Source: Anaerolineaceae bacterium UBA5311
Lineage (GTDB): Bacteria > Chloroflexota > Anaerolineae > Anaerolineales > Anaerolineaceae
Direction: 5' to 3'
DNA length: 7,833 nt
NCBI GenBank assembly: GCA_002411175.1
Contig: DHRN01000102.1
Location: 1-7,833, forward strand
Positions 1 to 5,984 of this stretch are shown piece by piece. The number at the start of each line of letters is the position of its first letter. The stretch's first letter is position 1. The translations under genes were made by a program, and so were the position numbers. The notes beneath the pieces are model-generated. The model had not been told where the DNA came from and searched no databases. It was given only the letters and a program-made list of their open reading frames with translations.

Positions 1-17
1 CTCCGCCAGAACGGGAC
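1..17 (-). repeat. Left-edge copy of a dispersed GTTCYGGCGRAG repeat (partial)
   Basis: Read on the minus strand, these 17 bases match 7790-7806 on the plus strand at 15 of 17 positions. The shared core is CCCGTTC, then Y, then GGCG, then R, then AG. The similarity weakens but continues a few bases further, with AAG-like bases about seven positions upstream in both copies. The element runs off the left edge, so the other half seen in the right-hand copies (ending ATTYGTAGGG) cannot be tested here. A short non-coding repeat is the simplest reading; family and mechanism are unknown. Confidence 0.45.
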
Positions 18-67
18 AATCACTTCGTAAGTGTAATTCACAAGCATCTTACCATCCAATCGACAAT

Positions 68-95
68 ATCCTTCGCAAAAGAGGCTCAGGATGAC
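68..95 (-). repeat. Repeat-like intergenic segment (GTCATCCTGAGC...GCGAAGGAT)
   Basis: On the minus strand the segment begins GTCATCCTGAGC and ends GCGAAGGAT. From memory this resembles a short sequence scattered through intergenic DNA of many bacterial genomes, in which GTCATCCTGAGCGAAG is followed by CGAAGGAT. Here the middle has diverged. Only one copy lies in the window, so repeat status rests on recollection and not on a comparison made here. Confidence 0.3.
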
Positions 96-260
96 AAAAC
101 CTGCTCCCTGTTCCCCGCTCCCTGCTTACATCCTGGACCCACCCCTCCGATTACAATGCATATTGCGTTTCAGATCAAAATACATTCACATTGAGAACCG
201 CCGTACTTTCACCAGGTTTTACGTGCATTTTTGATTTAGTACTAAAATAGGAACACACGA

Positions 261-280
261 TCACCGGCGAGCTCCGGTGA
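261..280 (+). promoter_or_regulatory. Perfect 7-bp hairpin whose 3' arm holds the likely ribosome binding site
   Basis: TCACCGG (261-267) and CCGGTGA (274-280) are exact reverse complements separated by six bases. The 3' arm ends in GGTGA, which can pair with the UCACC portion of the 16S rRNA 3' end and sits six bases before the GTG codon at 287. If transcribed, the hairpin would bury that Shine-Dalgarno. No T run follows, so an intrinsic terminator is unlikely. A protein-binding palindrome in DNA is an equally possible role. The structure is seen directly; the regulatory function is inferred. Confidence 0.4.
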
Positions 281-286
281 ATTTAT

Positions 287-1354
287 GTGGGTTGTTGCAA
301 AACTATGGAAACGAATGAAGAAACTACACCAGTAAAGAAGAAGAAAACGTGGCAGATCCTGATTGTCATCGTTGTTCTTGGGCTGGCTGTCAACCTGATT
401 CTGCCCCGGATGCTGGATATCAACGAAGCAGTCACCGTACTGCAGGGTATGGTCTGGTGGCTGGTGTTGGCAGCAGTGGTTTCGGAGGTCCTGGTTTATT
501 TAAGCTACGGTTCTTCATTAAAAGCAGTTCTCGATATCGAAGGGCATAACCTTTCGGTGCTCGAGTGCACTGCCATCTTTACCGCCTCATACAGCATTGG
601 CATCGTAGCTGGTGGTTGGATTGGTGCCGCGGCGACCACCTTTGGGCTCTTCGCCAAAAAAGGGGTCAGAAAATCTCACGCGATGGTCGCGGGGCTTCTG
701 CCGTCGATGCTGGCAAACATTCCCTTAACCCTGATCGCCCTCGCCGGGATTCTCACCCTCCAGTTTACGGGTCACCTGTCACAACGGCAGTTAATCCAAT
801 ATTCCATCTTTATCGCTTTGCTGCTTCTGTTCTCGTTCGGCTACCTGGTTGGGTTGGCGTTTCCAAAAACAGCCTTTAAGCTGGTAAATTGGGCGCTCTG
901 GAATTGGAATCGTTTCAGAAACAAGCCCTACAACCCGGAAACCACTCAGCTTCGCCTGGACATAATGTTTAATGCCTGGAGGCGAATGGGGAATGGCAAT
1001 TGGCTGCGTCCACTTTTGGGCACAGTTGGTTATTATGGTTTTGACCTGCTGACGATGTACCTGATCTTTCTTGCTGCTGGCTACCAAATTTCACCGGGAG
1101 TGCTTTTTGCTGGTTATGGTTTGCCTCTTTTGTTAGCCAAGATGGCTTTTATCGTGCCGGGCGGCGTGGGGGTTATCGAAACCTCCATGGCTGCGCTTTT
1201 TACCAGCCAGGGTGTGCCCGGCGATATAGCGTTGGTGGTTATCCTCGGTTATCGCCTGTTATCTTTCTGGATTCCGATTATGATCGGTTTCCTGGTCTAC
1301 TTCCTGATCAACCGAAAAATTCAAACGGAAAACCAGGACCTTGAAGAACTCTAA
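287..1354 (+). CDS. YbhN/UPF0104-family integral membrane protein (LPG synthase membrane-domain superfamily)
   Basis: A 355-residue polytopic membrane protein with about eight hydrophobic segments, roughly at residues 23-42, 54-75, 100-123, 134-158, 171-192, 241-266, 278-297 and 313-340. The N-terminus is Lys-rich and presumably cytoplasmic. The family hallmark is near the C-terminus: a PGGVGVIE motif at 291-298, then a short loop (GVPGD) and a helix containing GYRLLSFW at 321-328. This pattern is typical of the lysylphosphatidylglycerol synthase membrane region family (PF03706/COG0392). The soluble aminoacyl-transferase domain of MprF is absent, so lipid lysinylation should not be assumed; stand-alone members are of largely unknown function, possibly in lipid handling or translocation. 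The start is uncertain. GTG at 287 has GGTGA six bases upstream, while ATG at 305 (residue 7) has no visible Shine-Dalgarno. The next gene has its own promoter, so this may be a single-gene unit. Confidence 0.85.
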   Translation: MGCCKTMETNEETTPVKKKKTWQILIVIVVLGLAVNLILPRMLDINEAVTVLQGMVWWLVLAAVVSEVLVYLSYGSSLKAVLDIEGHNLSVLECTAIFTASYSIGIVAGGWIGAAATTFGLFAKKGVRKSHAMVAGLLPSMLANIPLTLIALAGILTLQFTGHLSQRQLIQYSIFIALLLLFSFGYLVGLAFPKTAFKLVNWALWNWNRFRNKPYNPETTQLRLDIMFNAWRRMGNGNWLRPLLGTVGYYGFDLLTMYLIFLAAGYQISPGVLFAGYGLPLLLAKMAFIVPGGVGVIETSMAALFTSQGVPGDIALVVILGYRLLSFWIPIMIGFLVYFLINRKIQTENQDLEEL

Positions 1355-1374
1355 TAAATTTTTTATAGAACATT

Positions 1375-1383
1375 TGATATAAT
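1375..1383 (+). promoter_or_regulatory. Extended -10 promoter of uvrA
   Basis: TG at 1375-1376, one spacer base and a perfect TATAAT at 1378-1383 form an extended -10 element. No acceptable -35 hexamer is found 16-18 bases upstream, which fits extended -10 promoters that work without one. Transcription would start near 1390, immediately before GGAG at 1391-1394, leaving a leader of about 15 bases to the ATG at 1405. No LexA-type box (GAAC-N4-GTTC) is visible, so SOS control is not supported. Confidence 0.6.
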
Positions 1384-1404
1384 ATTGCCCGGAGCGATAA
1401 CAAA

Positions 1405-4314
1405 ATGAGCCAGGATAATCTGCGCATTATCGGTGCGCGTGAACATAATTTAAAGAACATCAACGTCGAAATACCCCGCGATAAACTGGTTGTGCTTACC
1501 GGCATTTCCGGTTCCGGCAAGAGTTCGTTAGCCTTCGACACGATCTTCGCCGAAGGTCAGCGCCGTTACGTCGAATCGCTTTCTTCCTACGCCCGCCAGT
1601 TTTTGGGGCAGATGAATAAACCGGATGTTGATTCCATCGAGGGGCTCTCACCTGCCGTGGCAATCGACCAAAAATCGACCTCCAACAACCCCCGTTCAAC
1701 TGTCGGGACTGTTACCGAGATCTTTGACTATCTGCGCCTGCTTTTCGCGCGGGTGGGCATCCCTCACTGCCCGATTTGCGATCGTCCGGTCGAGAAGCAA
1801 TCCGCCCAGGAGATTGTCGACCGCATCCTGACCATGCCTGAAGGCTCCCGCCTTTTGGTTTTGGCGCCCATGGTGCGCGAACGCAAGGGCACCTACCAGG
1901 CGCTGTTCAAAGAGATCAGTAATGGCGGTTTCGCCCGGGTTCGGGTAAATGGCACGGTCTACACCCTGGATGATGATATTAAGCTCGACCGTTACAAAAA
2001 GCATACCATCGAAGCAGTCGTAGACAGACTGGTCATCCAGCAGCCGGTGGATGAAAATGATCGCCTCAATATCATCTCCCGTCTGACCGATTCGGTTGAG
2101 ACAGCCTTACGCATCGGTGAAGGCAATCTGACCATCCAAAATTTGAGCAGTGATCCACCGGAAGACCACCAGTTTTCCGAAAACCTGGCTTGCCCGATCC
2201 ATGGTTCAATCATGATCGAAATTGAGCCGCGCACTTTTTCTTTCAACACCCCGCATGGCGCCTGTCCGGTCTGCCAGGGGCTTGGCTTTCGTGAAGATAT
2301 TGACCCAAACCTGGTTATCCCCGACAAACGCCTCTCGATAAGAGACGGGGCGATCAAAAATTCAGAGTGGGACCCCAAGGATGTTGGTGGATATCACTGG
2401 CAAATGCTCGAAGCCCTGTCAAAACACTACCATTTCAGCCTTGATACTCCCTTCGAAAAGCTAAGCAAAGCCCAGCAGGAACTGATTCTTTTTGGGTCTG
2501 AAGGTAAAGAGATCAGCGTTACCTATGTTGGCAGGGAAGGTCGTAAAGGCACCTTCCGGACTGCCTACGAAGGCGTTATTGGCAATATGCAGCGCCGATA
2601 CCAGGAGACCCAGTCTGACTGGATTCGGATTAAATTGGGAGCTTATATTACCAAAACCCCCTGCCCGGAATGTGGCGGCAAACGGTTGCGCAAAGAGGCT
2701 CTGGGCGTACGAATCGATGGAAATAATATCGTCGAAATCACCGAGATGCCAGTCGACATGCTCCTTGGCTGGATCGGAAAATTGCAATCTGAAGGCACCC
2801 CATTGATCAAGCGCGACCAGGCAATCGCGGATAGCATTTTGCGGGAAATCGATTCCCGCCTGAGCTTTTTGACTGATGTCGGTCTCGATTACCTCACGCT
2901 CGATCGCTCTGCTTCGACGCTCAGCGGTGGTGAAGCCCAGCGTATTCGCCTGGCAACGCAGATTGGTTCCAAGCTGATGGGGGTTTTGTACGTTTTGGAC
3001 GAGCCCTCCATCGGATTGCATCCCCGCGATAACGACAAACTGCTGGGGACGCTAAAAGAGCTGCGTGATCTGGGCAACACTGTTTTGGTCGTCGAACACG
3101 ACGAAGATACTATGCGCAATGCCGATTGGATCCTTGACCTCGGTCCGGGGGCTGGAGAGTATGGCGGCTGGCTGGTCGCTGAAGGCACAACAGAAGCAAT
3201 CGAAGCTGAACCGAAATCGGTGACAGGAGCTTATCTTTCTGGCGCTAAAATCGTGCCTTTGCCCGAAACTCGTCGTGATGGCAACGGACACACTCTGACC
3301 ATTTATGGCGCGCAGGAAAACAACCTGAAAGACATCGACGTCGAAATCCCACTGGGTAAGCTGGTTTGCATAACCGGTGTATCCGGCTCGGGAAAATCCA
3401 CGCTCATGGTCGAGGTTCTTTACAACGCTTTAGCCCGGAAACTGATGCGCGCGCACACCAACGCTGGCAAGCATGAATCAATCGAAGGTGCCGAATTCCT
3501 CGATAAGATCATCAATATCGATCAATCACCAATCGGGCGGACGCCCCGCTCCAATCCGGCGACCTACACGGGTTTGTTCGATAACATTCGTGACCTCTTC
3601 ACTGAGCTGCCCGATTCCAAAATAAGGGGCTACAAAAAAGGGCGCTTCTCTTTCAATGTTAAGGGCGGTCGCTGTGAAGCCTGTATGGGTGAAGGTCAGC
3701 TGAAAATTGAGATGCAGTTTTTGCCTGATGTGTATGTGCCCTGCGAAGTTTGCCACGGCACGCGCTACAATCACGAAACCCTGCAGGTGCGTTTCAAGGA
3801 TAAAAACATCGCCGATGTGCTCGATATGACCGTCGAGACAGCCATCGAATTCTTTGAGGCTCATCCTAAAATCAAACGCCGCCTGCAGACGCTGAGCGAT
3901 GTCGGGCTGGGTTATATCCGCCTGGGGCAACCTGCCCCAACCCTTTCCGGAGGTGAAGCCCAACGGGTTAAACTTTCCAAGGAATTGTCGCGCATCGCCA
4001 CCGGACGCACGCTCTACGTGTTGGATGAGCCCAGTGTCGGATTGCATGCTGCCGATGTTCATAAACTGATTGAAGTTTTACAGGAGTTGGTCGACAACGG
4101 CAACACCGTGCTGATTATTGAGCACAACATGGATATTATCAAGGTGGCTGACTGGATCATCGACCTCGGTCCCGATGGCGGTATTCACGGCGGAGAAGTC
4201 ATCGCCCAGGGCACTCCCGAACAGGTGTCAGCCAATCCAGACAGTTATACCGGGCAATATTTACACAAATACGTCCTGAACCACCACAATCAAGACATCA
4301 ACGGCGCTGCTTAG
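1405..4314 (+). CDS. uvrA: UvrA, excinuclease ABC subunit A
   Basis: UvrA is the damage-recognition ATPase of nucleotide excision repair. As a dimer it scans DNA and loads UvrB, after which UvrC incises. The 969-residue protein is full length for the family (about 940-970). It has two ABC ATPase halves: Walker A at 33-40 (GISGSGKS), signature LSGGE at 506-510 and Walker B with LDEP at 531-534; then a second Walker A at 658-665 (GVSGSGKS), LSGGE at 847-851 and LDEP at 873-876. The UvrB-binding and DNA-binding insertions lie in the first half. The second zinc module is canonical: Cys757, Cys760, Cys780, Cys783. The first is atypical: Cys263, His266, Cys287, Cys290, with His where E. coli UvrA has the second Cys. 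The ATG is preceded by GGAG ten bases upstream. The gene converges with the MuiA-family gene. Function is certain from motifs; normal activity with the His ligand is inferred. Confidence 0.98.
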   Translation: MSQDNLRIIGAREHNLKNINVEIPRDKLVVLTGISGSGKSSLAFDTIFAEGQRRYVESLSSYARQFLGQMNKPDVDSIEGLSPAVAIDQKSTSNNPRSTVGTVTEIFDYLRLLFARVGIPHCPICDRPVEKQSAQEIVDRILTMPEGSRLLVLAPMVRERKGTYQALFKEISNGGFARVRVNGTVYTLDDDIKLDRYKKHTIEAVVDRLVIQQPVDENDRLNIISRLTDSVETALRIGEGNLTIQNLSSDPPEDHQFSENLACPIHGSIMIEIEPRTFSFNTPHGACPVCQGLGFREDIDPNLVIPDKRLSIRDGAIKNSEWDPKDVGGYHWQMLEALSKHYHFSLDTPFEKLSKAQQELILFGSEGKEISVTYVGREGRKGTFRTAYEGVIGNMQRRYQETQSDWIRIKLGAYITKTPCPECGGKRLRKEALGVRIDGNNIVEITEMPVDMLLGWIGKLQSEGTPLIKRDQAIADSILREIDSRLSFLTDVGLDYLTLDRSASTLSGGEAQRIRLATQIGSKLMGVLYVLDEPSIGLHPRDNDKLLGTLKELRDLGNTVLVVEHDEDTMRNADWILDLGPGAGEYGGWLVAEGTTEAIEAEPKSVTGAYLSGAKIVPLPETRRDGNGHTLTIYGAQENNLKDIDVEIPLGKLVCITGVSGSGKSTLMVEVLYNALARKLMRAHTNAGKHESIEGAEFLDKIINIDQSPIGRTPRSNPATYTGLFDNIRDLFTELPDSKIRGYKKGRFSFNVKGGRCEACMGEGQLKIEMQFLPDVYVPCEVCHGTRYNHETLQVRFKDKNIADVLDMTVETAIEFFEAHPKIKRRLQTLSDVGLGYIRLGQPAPTLSGGEAQRVKLSKELSRIATGRTLYVLDEPSVGLHAADVHKLIEVLQELVDNGNTVLIIEHNMDIIKVADWIIDLGPDGGIHGGEVIAQGTPEQVSANPDSYTGQYLHKYVLNHHNQDINGAA

Positions 4315-4337
4315 CAGAGCAGGTATATCTGCTCTGC
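4314..4337. terminator. 9-bp hairpin between convergent uvrA and MuiA-family genes
   Basis: GCAGAGCAG (4314-4322) and CTGCTCTGC (4329-4337) pair perfectly around a six-base loop. The stem begins on the last base of the uvrA stop codon and lies 18 bases from the stop of the opposing gene. Neither strand has a T run after the stem, so it is not a textbook intrinsic terminator. Its placement between converging genes suggests a shared bidirectional terminator or an RNA 3'-end stabiliser. The structure is seen; the function is inferred. Confidence 0.5.
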
Positions 4338-4355
4338 GAGCGGCAGCTAACATGT

Positions 4356-5912
4356 TTATGCCATGGGCAAACCGGCGATTTCAACATCTCTGGGAGCTTC
4401 GACAGTGAACTGGTATCGTAATACAACCTCCGCCCCGGGCGCCAGAGCTAACCTCCAGGTCATCCGGTTGAGTTCATCCGTCTGAACTGGTTTAGGCTCC
4501 ACGAACTCGAGTTTCACCTTGATATCATCCTCGCGTGAAAGCGGTGTTCCGTCCTGCACTTCTGCCTGAAGCGTCTCTTTTGAAGCGTTGCTGATTTTGA
4601 TCTGATATTTATAAGAGCGGGCGTTCCGGTCCTGGAGCAATTTTTTGCTGATTTCCTCCTGGAGGATCTCACGTTCAACCACAATACGCTGGTCCACACC
4701 GAAACTCAATTCATTTTTTCCACCCGCCGGTGTGAGTTCAAGCGGATTCTCGCCCAGGTATTCGCCATTAAAGAACAACGCAGCCTTACCGGGCATGAGC
4801 GTGAATTTGGAATCGTTGGTTATTTTAACCCGTCTGTAAGCTTCTGATGAAAGCTTCGGGACGATCAGCAAATCAACCTCGACAGGCAGCTCAAGCACGG
4901 TGATGCCAACCCGGGTCGCGGTGTCTTTGCTGGGCACGCTAACCGGCTGGGGCAGCCCAAATTGCATGCTCACTCCCTGGTCTTTGACTTCTGCCTCGGA
5001 AAATCCAACCTCAACCTGTGCGCGCTTCGCCCTTGCCGGCATTGGTTCTTCGACACTTTTTCGCGACATTAACTGCTCTGTATACACACGCGGGGGAGTC
5101 TGGTGCGAGAGGTACCATGGGTCCAGCTCCGGCAGCTGTCTGAAGCCAAGCGGTGATGATGTCGACAAGTTCATGATGACGTCCTGCCAGTCCTCACCGG
5201 TCTTCTGGGTTACCTGCGCTTCGTATGCCAGGCTGAACTTTCCCTGATCGAGAGCCGCTCGATAAACCGGCTGCCATCCACAGGAATATTGCAGATAACT
5301 CACCTCAAGCGTAACCGCGGCTTCTTCATTCGCCTCCACTTCTGCCTTCACCAGGGTGCTCTCATGATTCCCGCGGGAGCTGACCGCCTGGTATTGCAGT
5401 TGTTTCTCAGCCAGCCGCTCTTCCAGGTTTTGCAAATCAACCCGTTGTTGGCTTTGTTCCCGGATGTACTTCCCGCGCTCCCTGTCGATATGCCCGATCC
5501 GGGCAAAATGATCGTCGATCGTCAGCATGTCCTGGTTGAGGGCAAAGACAACATTTCGGGTTTCCGATAGCAAGCCATCAAGGTGGGCAATTTTCGCTGC
5601 CGAACCTTCCAACCGCTGCCTGGCAGATTGTATTTCTTCCTTTAAAGCTTTGATTTCCGCCTCCAGCTTCGCGACTTCCTCGCGGTTTGCCTGTGCTGTG
5701 ATCAATCTTTCTGTAGTTACATTCTTCAAAACCACAGCCCTGGAGCCGGCTTTGAGGTTAACACTGACAGACGAGGGGTCAATGTTTGCGGGGATACTTT
5801 GTAGTCTTAGTTCATGTGTTCCGGCAGGCAATTCCAGCTGCGCGGTCCGCATCAGTCTGCCGCTTGATGGGTAAAGAATCACCCTTGTTATCTTCGATTC
5901 AATTTCAGACAT
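4356..5912 (-). CDS. MuiA-family protein (DUF4140, coiled coil, DUF4139)
   Basis: A 518-residue protein of the family annotated 'mucoidy inhibitor MuiA'; its biochemical role is unknown. Residues 6-70 match the DUF4140 style: ITRVILYP, a basic stretch, ELPAGTHEL, then IDPSSVSV. Residues about 74-178 are rich in Glu, Lys, Gln and Leu and should form a long coiled coil, interrupted near 120-150. The DUF4139 region starts near 200, with GWQPVYRA at 212-219 and QKTGEDWQDV at 236-245 followed by LSTSSP. Its C-terminal part has a PGKAALFFNG block, a FGVDQRIVVER block and a DGTPLSREDDIKV block. No signal peptide or membrane segment is visible, so a cytoplasmic location is likely. The start at 5912 is preferred because GGAG lies five bases upstream and the family pattern begins at once. 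The frame stays open to 6119, but that extension overlaps gltX and looks non-coding. The gene is divergent from gltX and convergent with uvrA. Confidence 0.88.
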   Translation of the reverse strand: MSEIESKITRVILYPSSGRLMRTAQLELPAGTHELRLQSIPANIDPSSVSVNLKAGSRAVVLKNVTTERLITAQANREEVAKLEAEIKALKEEIQSARQRLEGSAAKIAHLDGLLSETRNVVFALNQDMLTIDDHFARIGHIDRERGKYIREQSQQRVDLQNLEERLAEKQLQYQAVSSRGNHESTLVKAEVEANEEAAVTLEVSYLQYSCGWQPVYRAALDQGKFSLAYEAQVTQKTGEDWQDVIMNLSTSSPLGFRQLPELDPWYLSHQTPPRVYTEQLMSRKSVEEPMPARAKRAQVEVGFSEAEVKDQGVSMQFGLPQPVSVPSKDTATRVGITVLELPVEVDLLIVPKLSSEAYRRVKITNDSKFTLMPGKAALFFNGEYLGENPLELTPAGGKNELSFGVDQRIVVEREILQEEISKKLLQDRNARSYKYQIKISNASKETLQAEVQDGTPLSREDDIKVKLEFVEPKPVQTDELNRMTWRLALAPGAEVVLRYQFTVEAPRDVEIAGLPMA

Positions 5913-5942
5913 GGCAACTCCGTTTCTTTTGGATGGAATCAT

Positions 5943-5969
5943 TGTATAATTTTTCAGACAAATATTCAA
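5943..5969 (-). promoter_or_regulatory. Possible promoter for the MuiA-family gene
   Basis: On the minus strand TATACA (5948 to 5943) resembles a -10 element, and TTGAAT (5969 to 5964) resembles a -35 with a short 15-base spacer. Transcription would start near 5936, giving a leader of about 24 bases that contains the GGAG ribosome site. The -35 is weak and the spacer short, so confidence is low. Confidence 0.3.
5945..5950 (+). promoter_or_regulatory. -10 element for gltX
   Basis: A perfect TATAAT at 5945-5950 lies 34 bases before the preferred gltX start at 5985, predicting a leader of about 28 bases. A good -35 is not visible at 16-18 bases spacing (that stretch is T-rich, GTTTCTTTT). The hexamer overlaps the candidate -10 of the opposite gene, because ATTGTATAAT reads ATTATACAAT on the other strand. 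Confidence 0.45.
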
Positions 5970-5974
5970 TAGAT

Positions 5975-5982
5975 GGAAGTGA
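5975..5982 (+). promoter_or_regulatory. Ribosome binding site that decides the gltX start
   Basis: GGAAGTGA precedes ATG at 5985, with five bases between GGAAG and the start. The in-frame ATG at 5973 has no Shine-Dalgarno and actually contributes bases to this site. The start at 5985 also gives MFRTRFAPSPTG, the usual beginning of bacterial GluRS. Confidence 0.65.
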
Positions 5983-5984
5983 TT

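Larger units (their letters stand above)
1..286. other. Intergenic region upstream of the membrane-protein gene
   Basis: No gene is supported here. One frame is open from the left edge to a stop near 188, but its translation has no recognisable domain and crosses repeat-like DNA. Visible items are the two repeat fragments (1-17 and 68-95), a small CACTT/AAGTG hairpin at 21-33, and a C-rich tract at about 99-148 in which GCTCCCTG occurs twice (103-110 and 117-124). A hairpin lies at 261-280. A weak promoter could use TAAAAT at 243-248 with TTTACG at 218-223, but the 19-base spacer is long and I do not rely on it. Confidence 0.6.

Noticed and set aside
3..188. Open frame from the left edge that could be the end of a gene
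   Set aside because: The translation is low in recognisable pattern, Pro-rich in the C-rich tract, and crosses repeat-like DNA. It is most likely non-coding.
285..335. A 16-codon frame starting at ATG 285 as a leader peptide
   Set aside because: It overlaps the main gene in another phase and contains no run of regulatory codons. It shares the same GGTGA site as the GTG start, so it is mentioned only as part of the hairpin observation.
1355..1404. LexA/SOS box upstream of uvrA
   Set aside because: GAAC is present near 1368-1371, but the matching GTTC half-site at the required spacing is absent.
3526..4062. Open frame of 178 codons antisense to uvrA
   Set aside because: It is a shadow of the second ATPase half of uvrA with no domain of its own.
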